Shown here in pieces: positions 8,547 to 17,674 of a stretch of 64,000 nt of DNA. The notes beneath the pieces were generated by a model. That model was given only the letters and a program-made list of their open reading frames with translations. It did no database searches and was not told where the DNA came from. Position numbers and translations under genes: made by a program. The DNA comes from G965213525 sp965213525 (GTDB taxonomy: Bacteria; Actinomycetota; Acidimicrobiia; Acidimicrobiales; Poriferisodalaceae), in assembly GCA_965213525.1 (NCBI GenBank), contig OZ243889.1:930001-994000 (forward strand), given 5' to 3'. Within the stretch, counting starts at the first letter, position 1. Each line of letters opens with the position of its first letter.

Positions 8547-8765
8547 GATGCACTCGCCGGGGCACTCCTCGGCAGACTCGATCACCGCTTCGAGCTGGCC
8601 ATCGGGGATCGCGGCCATGCCGTCAGAACCCCCCGGGTCGGAGAAGACCTTGTCGCCTTCCTTGACGTAGGCGAGCCCGTCGTCCAACAGCGTGAAGACG
8701 TCCGGGGCGATCTCCTCGCAAAGGCCGTCACCGGTGCACAGATCCTGGTCGATCCAGACCTTCAT
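8532..8765 (-). CDS. Ferredoxin, 3Fe-4S/4Fe-4S single-cluster type
   Basis: A 77-residue acidic ferredoxin. Cluster ligands are Cys10 and Cys16 (LCTGDGLCEE) with Cys68 and Cys72 (EECPGECI). The usual middle cysteine of CxxCxxC is Asp or Gly here, which is the pattern of 3Fe-4S ferredoxins that feed cytochrome P450s and other oxidoreductases. The insertion around residues 38-55 is typical of the actinobacterial group. ATG 8765 is preceded by GAGGAAGG. No P450 or reductase is adjacent, so the partner is unknown. Confidence 0.9.
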   Translation of the reverse strand: MKVWIDQDLCTGDGLCEEIAPDVFTLLDDGLAYVKEGDKVFSDPGGSDGMAAIPDGQLEAVIESAEECPGECIFIEP

Positions 8766-8813
8766 GGGGCTCGCCTTCCTCAGGGGTGGTCGTCGTGGCT
8801 GGTCCTGCAGCGG

Positions 8814-8819
8814 ATTTTA
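8814..8819 (-). promoter_or_regulatory. -10 box for the ferredoxin gene
   Basis: TAAAAT on the minus strand is the most AT-rich hexamer of the 148-bp divergent region between ferredoxin and mpa. It would give a leader of roughly 45 nt that includes the Shine-Dalgarno sequence. Confidence 0.45.
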
Positions 8820-8913
8820 CACGGACCAGGGGGTGGAAATCGGGAACGACCGTGCAGGGACCCTGCCGAGGGGAGGCAGTACGGTGGCGTCCAGGCGACG
8901 ACGAGGAGCGGTG

Positions 8914-10662
8914 ATGGCCCACGACGACGCGACGACTGGTGACGATGGCCTGCGAGAGGATCAGGTCGCCTCGCTCGCCGACGAGGTCGCCGTGTTGCGC
9001 CGCCGCCTCCAGGACGCCCCGAAGCGGGTCCGGACCCTCGAGGAACGTCTCCTCGAGACCAAGGGCCAGCTCGCCCAGGCCGTCTCCCAGAACGAACGGC
9101 TCACCTACACCCTCCGCGAGGCGCGCGAGCACATCGCCGCCCTCCGCGAGGAGGTCGACAAGCTCACCCAGCCGCCCAACGCCTACGGCACGGTGCTCGG
9201 CACCAACGTCGACGGCACCGTCGACATCCATGCCAACGGGCGCAAGATGCGGGTCTTCGCCCACCCCGAGCTCGACGAGACCGACGTCGTGGCCGGAGCC
9301 GAGGTGGCCCTCAACGAGTCGTTCAACATCGTGTCGGCCCGCCGGTCAGAGCGCTCGGGCGAGCTCGTCACCTTGAAGGAGCTGCTCGACGACGGCGAGC
9401 GCGCCATGGTCGTCGGGCGGGCCGACGACGAGCGGGTCGTCGAGGTGTCCGAGCCGCTGCGCAGCGCCCGGCTCCGCTCCGGTGACACGTTGCTGCTCGA
9501 CCCCCGCTCGAACATGGTGCTCGAGCGCCTGGCGCGCCCCGAGGTCGAAGAGCTCGTCCTCGAGGAGGTGCCCGACATCGGTTACGACGACATCGGCGGG
9601 CTCGACACCCAGATCGAGCACATCACCGACGCCGTCGAGCTGCCCTTCGTGCACCGCGCCCTGTTCGCCGAGTACGACCTGCCGGCCCCCAAGGGCATCC
9701 TGCTCTACGGGCCCCCCGGGTGCGGCAAGACCCTCATCGCCAAGGCGGTGGCCAACGCCTTGGCCAAGAAGGTCGCCGAGGTGTCCGGCGATGAACAGGC
9801 CCGCAGCTTCTTCTTGAACATCAAGGGGCCCGAGCTGCTCAACAAGTACGTGGGTGAGACCGAGCGCCAGATCCGCCTGGTGTTCCAGCGGGCCCGGGAG
9901 AAGAGCGAGGAGGGCTGGCCGGTCATCGTGTTCTTCGACGAGATGGACTCGCTGTTCCGCACCCGGGGCAGCGGCATCAGCTCGGACATGGAGTCCACGG
10001 TCGTGCCCCAGCTCCTCGCCGAGATCGACGGCGTCGAGGGCCTCACCAACGTGATCGTCATCGGCGCATCGAACCGCGAGGACCTGATCGACCCGGCCAT
10101 CCTGCGGCCGGGGCGCCTCGACGTGAAGATCAAGATCGATCGGCCCGACGAACCGGCTGCGGCGTCGATCTACAGCCGCTACCTCACCTCGGCGGTTCCG
10201 ATCGCCCCCACCGAGGTCGACGATCTCGGCGGGGGGGACCCGAACAAGGCGATCACCTCGATGATCGAGCGGGCCGTCGCCGAGATGTACCGCACGGATG
10301 AGGACAACCGCTTCTTGGAGGTCACCTACCAGAACGGCGACAAGGAGATCATGTACTTCAAGGACTTCGCCTCGGGGGCCATGATCGAGAACATCGTGCG
10401 GCGGTCCAAGAAGCTGGCGATCAAGCGCGAGATCGCCGGTGGCGAACGGGGCATCCGCGCCGATGACCTCGTCGACTCGGTGCACCAGGAGTACCGCGAG
10501 CACGAGGACCTCCCCAACACGACCAACCCCGATGACTGGGCGAAGATCTCGGGCAAGAAGGGCGAGCGGATCGTGTTCATCCGCACGCTGGTCAACACCG
10601 AGGACCAGTCGGCGACCGGCGGTCGCTCGATCGAGCGGGTCCAGACCGGGCAGTACCTGTAG
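8914..10662 (+). CDS. mpa: Proteasome-associated AAA ATPase (Mpa/ARC)
   Basis: A 582-residue hexameric unfoldase that recognises pupylated proteins and threads them into the 20S proteasome. Seen in order: an N-terminal coiled coil (about 15-90) for Pup binding, tandem OB domains (about 95-240), an AAA domain with Walker A GPPGCGKT (266-273) and Walker B VIVFFDEMDS with Asp342 and Glu343, and the C-terminal QYL that docks into PrcA pockets. ATG 8914 is preceded by GAGGAG. A TACGGT box at 8880-8885 is a plausible -10. It is followed 2 bp later by dop. Confidence 0.96.
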   Translation: MAHDDATTGDDGLREDQVASLADEVAVLRRRLQDAPKRVRTLEERLLETKGQLAQAVSQNERLTYTLREAREHIAALREEVDKLTQPPNAYGTVLGTNVDGTVDIHANGRKMRVFAHPELDETDVVAGAEVALNESFNIVSARRSERSGELVTLKELLDDGERAMVVGRADDERVVEVSEPLRSARLRSGDTLLLDPRSNMVLERLARPEVEELVLEEVPDIGYDDIGGLDTQIEHITDAVELPFVHRALFAEYDLPAPKGILLYGPPGCGKTLIAKAVANALAKKVAEVSGDEQARSFFLNIKGPELLNKYVGETERQIRLVFQRAREKSEEGWPVIVFFDEMDSLFRTRGSGISSDMESTVVPQLLAEIDGVEGLTNVIVIGASNREDLIDPAILRPGRLDVKIKIDRPDEPAAASIYSRYLTSAVPIAPTEVDDLGGGDPNKAITSMIERAVAEMYRTDEDNRFLEVTYQNGDKEIMYFKDFASGAMIENIVRRSKKLAIKREIAGGERGIRADDLVDSVHQEYREHEDLPNTTNPDDWAKISGKKGERIVFIRTLVNTEDQSATGGRSIERVQTGQYL

Positions 10663-10664
10663 AG

Positions 10665-12155
10665 GTGAGCGTCCACAAGGTCGTCGGCATCGAGACCGAG
10701 TACGGCATCGTCCACCGCCATCCGGGCGAGTCCAACCCGGTGGCAGCATCCTCGGCGCTCATCAACGCCTACGTCGCCGAGCACACCGAGCGGGTCGGGT
10801 GGGACTTCGAGGACGAGTCGCCCGCCAACGACGCCCGGGGCTACGCGGAGTTCGAGTCGCTGGCGCCCGAGATCGAGACCCACCTGGTCAACGCCGTGCT
10901 CACCAACGGGGCGCGGTACTACGTCGACCACGCGCACCCCGAGATCTCCACCCCTGAGTGCCTCGACGCCCTCGAGGTCCTGCGCTTCGACGTCGCCGCC
11001 GAGCGCATCGTCGTGCGGTCGATGGAGGCGGTGCGCTCGACGCTGCCCCCCGGCGAGGAGATCGTCCTCTACAAGAACAACTCCGACCGCAAGGGCAACA
11101 GCTACGGCTGCCACGAGAACTACCTGCTCGACCGCGAGACGCCCTTCGGTCGGATCGTCACCCACGTCACCCCGCACTTCGTGAGCCGCCAGGTGATGTG
11201 CGGGGCAGGCAAGGTCGGCACCGAGCTCGTCGGCACCTCCTCCCGGTCGGTGCCGTTCCAACTCAGCCAGCGGGCGGACTTCTTCGAGGAGCAGGTCGGC
11301 CTCGAGACCACGCTGAAGCGCCCGATCGTCAACACCCGCGACGAGCCCCACGCCGACTCCCGCCGCTACCGTCGCCTGCACGTCATCGTCGGTGACGCCA
11401 ACCTGGCCGAGACCGCCACGTTCCTCAAGGTCGGCACGACCGCCCTGGTGCTGGCGATGATCGACGACGAGTTCATGCTGACCGACCTGACCCTCGCCGA
11501 TCCGGTGCAGGCCCTGCAGCTGGTCAGCCAAGACCTCACCCTGCGCCTCCCGCTCGAGCTGGCCGACGGCCGCCGCATGACCGCGCTCGACATGCAGTGG
11601 TCCCACCACGAGCGCGCCCGCAAGTACGGCGAGACCGTCGGCTTCGACCTGGTGGGCGGTCCCGACGTCAACACCAGGGTGCTCGACGAGTGGGAGCAGA
11701 CGCTGAGCGCCCTCGAGCGCGACCCCCTCGAGCTGGCCGACCGCCTCGACTGGCCGGCCAAGCTGCGCCTGTGCGAGGGGTTCATGGACCGCCACGGCTG
11801 CGACTGGGACGACCCCCGCCTGGCCGCCATGGACCTGCAGTACCACGACATGAGACCCGACAGGAGCCTGCACCGACGCCTCGGGCTGCGCCGCCTCACC
11901 ACCGACGCCGAGACCGAGCGGGCGATGACCGAGCCGCCCACCGGCACGCGGGCCTACTTCCGCGGCCGCTGCCTCCAGCGGTACCCGTCGGCGATCGTGG
12001 CGGCCAACTGGGACAGCTTGGTCTTCGACGTGGGGGACGACCCGCTGCGGCGGGTGCCGATGATGGAGCCGCTTCGTGGGACCGAGCACCACGTGGGTAG
12101 GTTGGTCGACGAGAGCGACACCGCCGCCGAGCTGCTGCGCCGGCTCGGCACGTAG
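10665..12155 (+). CDS. dop: Pup deamidase/depupylase Dop
   Basis: A 496-residue carboxylate-amine-ligase-fold enzyme. It converts the C-terminal Gln of Pup to Glu and removes Pup from substrates. Seen are GIETEYGIV near the N-terminus, TNGARYYVDHAHPE with the likely catalytic Asp88, the flexible Dop-loop region after residue 45, YKNNSDRKGNSYG, and the C-terminal YFRGRCLQRYP. It starts with GTG 2 bp after mpa, so the two are cotranscribed. It is a paralog of PafA at 14420. Confidence 0.96.
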   Translation: MSVHKVVGIETEYGIVHRHPGESNPVAASSALINAYVAEHTERVGWDFEDESPANDARGYAEFESLAPEIETHLVNAVLTNGARYYVDHAHPEISTPECLDALEVLRFDVAAERIVVRSMEAVRSTLPPGEEIVLYKNNSDRKGNSYGCHENYLLDRETPFGRIVTHVTPHFVSRQVMCGAGKVGTELVGTSSRSVPFQLSQRADFFEEQVGLETTLKRPIVNTRDEPHADSRRYRRLHVIVGDANLAETATFLKVGTTALVLAMIDDEFMLTDLTLADPVQALQLVSQDLTLRLPLELADGRRMTALDMQWSHHERARKYGETVGFDLVGGPDVNTRVLDEWEQTLSALERDPLELADRLDWPAKLRLCEGFMDRHGCDWDDPRLAAMDLQYHDMRPDRSLHRRLGLRRLTTDAETERAMTEPPTGTRAYFRGRCLQRYPSAIVAANWDSLVFDVGDDPLRRVPMMEPLRGTEHHVGRLVDESDTAAELLRRLGT

Positions 12156-12197
12156 GCATCCGAGGTTCGCACCCCCACACGAGGAGCACCGTCGACG

Positions 12198-12392
12198 ATG
12201 GCCGAACGAGAGCAGATCCGACGCCCGGCCCCCCAACGTGACGACACCGTCACCGAGTCCGAGCCGGCGTCATCTGAGCGGGGAGACGAGCTCAAGGCCG
12301 AGCTCGACGACCTCTTGGACGAGATCGACGACGTGTTGGAGACCAACGCCGAGGAGTTCGTCAAGAACTACGTCCAGAAGGGCGGGCAGTAG
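12198..12392 (+). CDS. pup: Prokaryotic ubiquitin-like protein Pup
   Basis: A 64-residue protein. It is disordered and charged at the N-terminus, with a coiled-coil-forming part (ELKAELDDLLDEIDDVLE) that binds Mpa and the conserved C-terminus EEFVKNYVQKGGQ. The last residue is Gln, so Dop must deamidate it before PafA can ligate it to lysines. ATG 12198 follows ACGAGGAGCACC. It lies between dop and prcB as in other actinobacteria. Confidence 0.97.
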   Translation: MAEREQIRRPAPQRDDTVTESEPASSERGDELKAELDDLLDEIDDVLETNAEEFVKNYVQKGGQ

Positions 12393-12404
12393 GGCCCCCC
12401 GGGC

Positions 12405-12410
12405 TACGCT
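12405..12410 (+). promoter_or_regulatory. Leaderless-type -10 box for prcB
   Basis: TACGCT lies in the 27-bp gap after pup and ends 9 nt before the prcB ATG. It suggests that prcB-prcA can also be transcribed separately from dop-pup. Confidence 0.4.
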
Positions 12411-12419
12411 CGCCGCCCC

Positions 12420-13214
12420 ATGCACGTCTCGTTCCCGGTCGGCGACGACCCCGGTCCTGACTTCGTCGAGTTGCTGCGCCGCTCGGGGCGCCACCCAGGT
12501 GACGCGCTGTCCGCTGGCCGGTCGGGCTCGATGCCCCCCGTCCCCCATGGCACCACCGTGGTGGCCATGCGCTTCGCCGACGGGGTGGTCATGGCCGGTG
12601 ACCGCCGGGCCACGGCCGGCAACTGGATCAGCCACCGCTCGATCGAGAAGGTCTTCCCCGCCGATCGGTACTCCGGTGTCGCCATCGCCGGAGCGGCCGG
12701 ACCGGCCATCGAGATGGTGCGCCTCTTCCAGCTGCAGCTCGAGCACTACGACAAGGTGCAGGGCTCGCCGCTGTCCCTGGAGGGCAAGGCCAACCAGTTG
12801 TCCTCGATGGTCCGCAACCACCTGCCTGCGGCGATGATGGGCATGGCGGTCGTGCCGATCTTCGCCGGCTTCGACGTGCGTCGCGACGCCGGTCGGCTCT
12901 TCGAGTTCGATGTCACCGGCGGCCGCTACGAAGAGCAGGCCTACGCCACCAGCGGCTCGGGCAGCCTGCACGCCGGCACGGTGGTGAAGCTGTCCTACCG
13001 CGACGACATGGGTCGCGACGACGCCGTGCGCCTGGTGGTGCGGTCGCTGATGGTCGCCGCCGACGAGGACACCGCCACCGGATCTCCCGACCACCGGCGG
13101 GGCATCTACCCGATCGTGGCGACGATCACCGCCCAGGGCTTCGGGCGCGTCGACGACGACGAGCTGGCCGAGCTCACCGCCGCCATCGCCGAAGCCGGGG
13201 AGGTCGGCCGGTGA
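12420..13214 (+). CDS. prcB: 20S proteasome beta subunit
   Basis: A 264-residue N-terminal nucleophile hydrolase. A 44-residue propeptide ends at Gly44, and autocleavage at HG/TTVVAM exposes the catalytic Thr45. Mature-chain residues consistent with the active site include Asp (MAGDRRATAG) and the lysine of SIEKVF. It forms the inner heptameric rings of the proteasome. There is no Shine-Dalgarno sequence before ATG 12420, in line with a leaderless start. Confidence 0.96.
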   Translation: MHVSFPVGDDPGPDFVELLRRSGRHPGDALSAGRSGSMPPVPHGTTVVAMRFADGVVMAGDRRATAGNWISHRSIEKVFPADRYSGVAIAGAAGPAIEMVRLFQLQLEHYDKVQGSPLSLEGKANQLSSMVRNHLPAAMMGMAVVPIFAGFDVRRDAGRLFEFDVTGGRYEEQAYATSGSGSLHAGTVVKLSYRDDMGRDDAVRLVVRSLMVAADEDTATGSPDHRRGIYPIVATITAQGFGRVDDDELAELTAAIAEAGEVGR

Positions 13215-13275
13215 GCATGCCCCCGGGCGGCCGCCCCCGCCGCCGACGGTTCGCCGACGCCGGGAGGGCGCGACC

Positions 13276-14052
13276 GTGAGCATGCCGTTCTACGTCGCTC
13301 CCGAGCAGGTGATGCAGGACCGGGCCGACTACGCCCGCAAGGGCATCGCCCGTGGTCGCAGCCTCGCCGCCCTGATCTGTGCGGGTGGGGTGCTGCTGTG
13401 CGCGGAGAACGCCTCGGCGACCCTTCGCAAGATCTCCGAGATCTATGACCGCATCGCCTTCGGGGGTGTCGGCCGCTACAACGAGTTCGATCAGCTGCGC
13501 ATCGCCGGGGTGCGAGCCGCCGACCTCAAGGGCTACACGTTCAGCCGCGAAGACGTCGACGCCCGTTCGCTGGCCAACGACTACGCCCAGATGCTCGGCA
13601 ACGTCTTCACCCACGAGATGAAGCCGATGGAGGTCGAGATCCTCGTCGCCGAGGTGGCCGGCGCCACCGAGGGCGATGATCGGCTCTACCACATCCTCTA
13701 TGACGGCACGGTCGTCGACGAGCAGCGCTTCACCGTGCTGGGCGGCGATGCGGTCGCCATCGCCGACCGGTTGGGCGAGACCTATGACCCCACCATGAGC
13801 GCCGATGCGGCGCTTCGGGCCGCCGCCGCCGCCCTGGCCGGTGACGAGCGCCAACTCGCCTCGGCCGATCTCGAGGTGGCGATCCTCGAGCGAGACGCCG
13901 GGCGCCGGGCCTTCCGCCGCTTGGGCGACGACGAGGTCGACGAGGTGCTGGGCGGGGCCGAGGTGGGCGGGTCCGACGAGATCGCTGACCCCGACATCGG
14001 CTCGGGTGACACCGCCGGCCCCGACGCCGCCGGTCCCGACCAACCGTCCTAG
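13276..14052 (+). CDS. prcA: 20S proteasome alpha subunit
   Basis: A 258-residue alpha subunit that forms the outer gating rings and binds the QYL tail of Mpa. It starts MPFYVAPEQVMQDRADYARKGIA from residue 3 (quoted in part) and contains the family signature RISEIYDRIAF-like segment KISEIYDRIAF and GRYNEFDQLR. The C-terminal 40 residues are acidic and variable. GTG 13276 and ATG 13282 are both possible, and GGGAGGG upstream fits either. The gene is 61 bp after prcB, and its stop overlaps the convergent minus-strand gene by 4 bp. Confidence 0.95.
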   Translation: MSMPFYVAPEQVMQDRADYARKGIARGRSLAALICAGGVLLCAENASATLRKISEIYDRIAFGGVGRYNEFDQLRIAGVRAADLKGYTFSREDVDARSLANDYAQMLGNVFTHEMKPMEVEILVAEVAGATEGDDRLYHILYDGTVVDEQRFTVLGGDAVAIADRLGETYDPTMSADAALRAAAAALAGDERQLASADLEVAILERDAGRRAFRRLGDDEVDEVLGGAEVGGSDEIADPDIGSGDTAGPDAAGPDQPS

Positions 14053-14375
14053 CCGACGAACCAGATCATCCGGGCGACCAGCACCACCCCGGCCAGGAGC
14101 GGGGCCCCGAGCAGCACCCACGTCGCAGTCGGTGCCGCCGGTTGGCGATCGGCCCCTCGGGGTGGGCCCAGCAGCGCATCGGCGTCGCCAGACCCCAGCC
14201 ACAGCACGGCGCGAGCGTCGTCGAGGCGGTCGGCCTCGACGTCGATGCGGAACGGGCCGAGCGGGTAGGGGCCGTCCAACCCGCCCACCGACTGGGCGAG
14301 CACGCCCTCGGCTCCGAGCCGCGCCGCCAGCAGACGGGCCGCGAACGGGTCGTACAGGGTCACCAGAGGGACCAT
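14049..14375 (-). CDS. DUF2007-like small membrane protein
   Basis: About 108 residues. It begins MVPLVTLYDPFAARLLAARL, followed by EGVLAQSVGG and FRIDVEADRLDDARAVL, and ends with one membrane segment (WVLLGAPLLAGVVLVARMIW). The soluble part resembles DUF2007, a ferredoxin-like domain proposed to be signal-related. ATG 14375 has AGGGTG upstream; an upstream GTG at 14384 is an alternative. It lies between prcA and pafA on the opposite strand and overlaps the last 4 bp of prcA. Confidence 0.55.
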   Translation of the reverse strand: MVPLVTLYDPFAARLLAARLGAEGVLAQSVGGLDGPYPLGPFRIDVEADRLDDARAVLWLGSGDADALLGPPRGADRQPAAPTATWVLLGAPLLAGVVLVARMIWFVG

Positions 14376-14406
14376 CTGCGGCACCCTGGTGACGCTACCC
14401 GAGCGC

Positions 14407-14412
14407 TAGCGT
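14407..14412 (+). promoter_or_regulatory. Leaderless-type -10 box for pafA
   Basis: TAGCGT ends 7 nt before ATG 14420, with no Shine-Dalgarno sequence between. It gives pafA its own promoter, separated from prcA by the opposite-strand gene. Confidence 0.5.
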
Positions 14413-14419
14413 GGGCGAG

Positions 14420-15781
14420 ATGGAGCGTCGGATCTTCGGACTCGAGAACGAGTACGGGGTCACCTGCACCCTGCGGGGTCAACGACGCCTCAGCCCCGAC
14501 GAGGTCGCCCGCTACCTGTTCCGCCGAGTCGTCTCCTGGGGTCGCAGCTCCAACGTCTTCCTCGCCAACGGTGCCCGGCTGTACCTCGACGTCGGCTCCC
14601 ATCCAGAGTACGCGACGCCCGAGTGCGACTCGATCTATGACCTCGTCGTCCATGACAAGGCAGGCGAGCGCATCCTCGAGAGCCTGCTCGAGTCGGCCGA
14701 GCAACGGCTCGCCGAGGAGGGCATCCGGGGCGACATCTACCTGTTCAAGAACAACACCGACTCGGCGGGCAACAGCTACGGCTGCCACGAGAACTACCTG
14801 ACGAGCCGCAGCGACGACTTCGCCCACTACACCGAGGTGCTGATCCCGTTCTTCGTGTCGCGCCAGATCTACGCCGGGGCCGGCAAGGTGCTGCACACCG
14901 CCCGGGGCGCCCTGTACTGCATCGCCCAGCGCGCCGAGCACATCTGGGAGGGCGTGTCGTCGGCGACGACCCGCAGCCGACCCATCATCAACACCCGCGA
15001 CGAGCCCCACGCCGACGCCGAGCGCTACCGCCGCCTCCACGTCATCGTGGGCGACTCCAACATGAGCGAGTACACCAACTTCTTGAAGGTGGGCGCGACC
15101 AGCATCCTGTTGCGCATGTTCGAGGACCCGAGCGTGGTGCTGCGAGACCTCACCCTCGAGAACCCCATCAGGGCGATCCGCGAGATCAGCCACGACACGA
15201 CCTGTCGCCGGCGGGTCCGCCTCGCCAACGGCCGCGAGGCCTCGGCGTTCGACCTGCAGTCGGAGTACCTCGACAGGGCGTTGCGCTACGCCGAGCGCAA
15301 CGATCTCAGCCCCGAGGAGAAGCAGGCGCTCGGCATGTGGGAGCACTGCATGACCGCCATCGCCGACGATCCGCTGACACTCGATCGTGAGATCGACTGG
15401 GTCATCAAGCACCGCCTCATCGAGCGCTTCAGGGAACGTCACGGCGTCGATCTCGACGATCCCCGCCTGGCGCTGCTCGACCTGCAATACCACGACGTCT
15501 CGCGCAACCGGGGCATCTTCCACAAGCTGTCGGACCGCGGGATGGTCGAGCGCATCGTCGACGACGACAGCGCCATCGCCCGAGCGGTAGAGGAACCTCC
15601 CCAGACCACCCGGGCCCGCCTGCGCGGCGAGTTCATCAGAGCCGCCAAGGAGCGACGCCGCGATTACACAGTCGACTGGGTGCACCTCAAGCTGAACGAC
15701 CAGGCCCAGCGCACGGTGCTGTGCAAGGACCCCTTCAAGGCTCACGACGAGCGGGTCGACAAGCTGATCGCCTCGCTGTGA
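14420..15781 (+). CDS. pafA: Pup--protein ligase PafA
   Basis: A 453-residue ligase that joins the C-terminal glutamate of deamidated Pup to substrate lysines using ATP. The start MERRIFGLENEYGVTC matches the family and decides ATG 14420 over the GTG at 14411. Glu9 and Glu11 lie in the ATP/metal site, and the likely catalytic Asp is Asp57 in GARLYLDVGSHPEY. Other conserved parts are FKNNTDSAGNSYGCHENY and INTRDEPHADAERYRRLHVI. The C-terminus carries the Pup-groove part DYTVDWVHLKL. Confidence 0.96.
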   Translation: MERRIFGLENEYGVTCTLRGQRRLSPDEVARYLFRRVVSWGRSSNVFLANGARLYLDVGSHPEYATPECDSIYDLVVHDKAGERILESLLESAEQRLAEEGIRGDIYLFKNNTDSAGNSYGCHENYLTSRSDDFAHYTEVLIPFFVSRQIYAGAGKVLHTARGALYCIAQRAEHIWEGVSSATTRSRPIINTRDEPHADAERYRRLHVIVGDSNMSEYTNFLKVGATSILLRMFEDPSVVLRDLTLENPIRAIREISHDTTCRRRVRLANGREASAFDLQSEYLDRALRYAERNDLSPEEKQALGMWEHCMTAIADDPLTLDREIDWVIKHRLIERFRERHGVDLDDPRLALLDLQYHDVSRNRGIFHKLSDRGMVERIVDDDSAIARAVEEPPQTTRARLRGEFIRAAKERRRDYTVDWVHLKLNDQAQRTVLCKDPFKAHDERVDKLIASL

Positions 15782-15800
15782 CCGTGCCCGGTGGGCGCCG

Positions 15801-16850
15801 GTGACCTCGTTTCGCACCGGGGTCGTCGATCGCCTGGTCGAGCGGCGAGAGGGGCTGCAGCGGGTCACCGTCGACGGTGAGCCGGCCTACGTCGTCACCT
15901 CGCTCGTCGGTGAGGTGGCTGCGGGTGACCCAGTCGTGGTCAACACAACCGCCGTCGAGCTCGGTCTCGGCACCGGCGGATCACACGTCGTGCACTGGAA
16001 CCTGGCACGCGACGCCCTTCGCCAGCCCGGTTCGGGCCACGTGATGAAGCTGCGGTACACCAGCCTGCAGGCCGACGTCGGCAGTGCCGAGGAGCACGAC
16101 CCGGCCCCCCCCGGCCCAGCCGGCACCGACCTCGGCGGCCTCGCGGTGGCGGTCGCGGGGTTGCACTCCCTCGTCGGGCCGATCGTGGCCGGCGCCCTCG
16201 CTCGGCGCCCCGAGTTGCGGATCGGCTACGTGATGACCGATGACGCCGCCCTGCCGCTCGCCCTGTCCGACCTCGTCGCCCGGCTCGTCGACGCCCAGAT
16301 GTTGGCCACGACCGTCACCGCCGGGCAGGCCTTCGGGGGGGCGCACGAGGCGGTGACGGTCCCCTCGGCGCTGTGGACGTGTCGGCACCGCCTCGGTCTG
16401 GATGCGGTCGTGGTGGCCATGGGGCCCGGCAACGTGGGCACCGGCACCCCCCTTGGCACCTCGGCCCTCGGGCAGGTGCCGGTCATCGACCTGACGGGGC
16501 GCCTGGGGGGACGGGCGGTGGTGGCGCTGCGGCACTCCGGAGCCGACACGCGCACCCGCCACCGTGGTCTCAGCCACCACTCGAAGGTGGCGCTCGAGCT
16601 GTCGCGAGAACCGGCGACCATCGCCGTGGCCGCTCGTTGGGCCGGCGAGGTCGGCGCCGAGCTCGACCGGGCCGACGTCGCCCACCACCGGCGACGCGTC
16701 GTCGACGCGCCCGAGGTGCTCGACCGGCTCGATGCGATCGGGGCGCCGTTCCGATCGATGGGCCGCCCGGGGCACCACGACCGCCGCCTCGTCGACGCCG
16801 CGGCGGCGGCCGGGGCGGTGCTGGCCGCAGAGGCCGGTCACCGTGGCTGA
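15801..16850 (+). CDS. DUF3866 family protein
   Basis: A 349-residue conserved actinobacterial protein. It begins FRTGVVDRLVERREGLQRV and contains GDPVVVNTTAVELGLGTGG, HVMKLRYTSLQ, an IGYVMTDDAALPLALSD segment, and GMGP-like GPGNVGTGTPLGTSAL. This matches DUF3866, which has no assigned function. The second half looks Rossmann-like. The GTG start is 19 bp after pafA, and its stop overlaps lepB, so it is probably in one transcript with both. Confidence 0.8.
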   Translation: MTSFRTGVVDRLVERREGLQRVTVDGEPAYVVTSLVGEVAAGDPVVVNTTAVELGLGTGGSHVVHWNLARDALRQPGSGHVMKLRYTSLQADVGSAEEHDPAPPGPAGTDLGGLAVAVAGLHSLVGPIVAGALARRPELRIGYVMTDDAALPLALSDLVARLVDAQMLATTVTAGQAFGGAHEAVTVPSALWTCRHRLGLDAVVVAMGPGNVGTGTPLGTSALGQVPVIDLTGRLGGRAVVALRHSGADTRTRHRGLSHHSKVALELSREPATIAVAARWAGEVGAELDRADVAHHRRRVVDAPEVLDRLDAIGAPFRSMGRPGHHDRRLVDAAAAAGAVLAAEAGHRG

Positions 16851-17649
16851 CCGCGACGACGTCTCCCCGACGCCCCGTGCGCCGCTGGAGGTCAGCGACC
16901 CCGTCGATCCGATCACACCTGCTGAGGACGACCCCGGCGCCGACCGTGGTGGGGCTGACACCGGAGATGACGCCGGCGAGATCGTGAGCCGACCCGTCGA
17001 CCCGTCACTGGGACCGCCACCGCTGCCGCCGGCCATGACACCCCAGACGGCCGAGGTGTTCGCCGACCGACCGGGGTGGGAGGGATCGGCCGACGACGTG
17101 TTCGCAGCCGAGGACGAGACGCGTTCGGGCTCGTTGCGGGCGGTCATCGAGTGGCTGGCGGTCGTGGCCGGGGCGTTGGTGGCGGCGCTGGTCATCAAGA
17201 CGTTCCTGTTCCAGGCGTTCTACATCCCGTCGGGGTCGATGGAACCAGCGCTGCAGATCGGCGATCGCGTCCTGGTCAACAAGCTGTCCTATGACCTGGG
17301 CGACATCGAACGGGGCGACATCATCGTCTTCCACCGACCCGAGCAGGTCGACGATGCCGAGATCGCCGAGTTCATCAAGCGGGTGATCGGCCTGCCCGGA
17401 GACCGGGTGGAGGCCCGTGACGGCGTGGTGCACGTCAACGGCGTGGCCCTCGACGAGGACTACCTGGCGCCCGGCACGTCCACCGCGGGGCTCGGCACGC
17501 TCGTGGTCCCCGCCGACCAGGTGCTCGTGCTCGGTGACAATCGCAGCGACTCGACCGATGGACGGGTGTTCGGTCCGATCCCCGTCGATGACATCGTCGG
17601 CCAGGCCTTCGTGCGGGTGTGGCCCCTGTCCGACCTCGGCGGGCTGTGA
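16843..17649 (+). CDS. lepB: Signal peptidase I
   Basis: A 268-residue signal peptidase of family S26. An acidic, proline-rich cytoplasmic N-terminus of about 100 residues precedes one membrane helix (about 104-126). The catalytic Ser132 lies in YIPSGSMEPAL and the general base Lys179 in FIKRVIGLPGDRVE. Box E reads VLGDNRSDSTDGRVFGPI. It cleaves Sec and Tat signal peptides on the outer membrane face. GTG 16843 overlaps the DUF3866 stop by 8 bp. A later ATG at 17035 would remove much of the tail, which is not needed for activity in the family. Confidence 0.93.
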   Translation: MADRDDVSPTPRAPLEVSDPVDPITPAEDDPGADRGGADTGDDAGEIVSRPVDPSLGPPPLPPAMTPQTAEVFADRPGWEGSADDVFAAEDETRSGSLRAVIEWLAVVAGALVAALVIKTFLFQAFYIPSGSMEPALQIGDRVLVNKLSYDLGDIERGDIIVFHRPEQVDDAEIAEFIKRVIGLPGDRVEARDGVVHVNGVALDEDYLAPGTSTAGLGTLVVPADQVLVLGDNRSDSTDGRVFGPIPVDDIVGQAFVRVWPLSDLGGL

Positions 17650-17674
17650 GCGACCGCCGGGCCCAGCAAGGGCT

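Noticed and set aside
10326..12236. Minus-strand ORF of 636 codons opposite dop
   Set aside because: Repetitive Gly/Val/Ala/Arg composition without motifs; complementary frame of dop. Same applies to 24101-25897 (opposite the ThyX-like gene) and 34052-35983 (opposite the subtilase).
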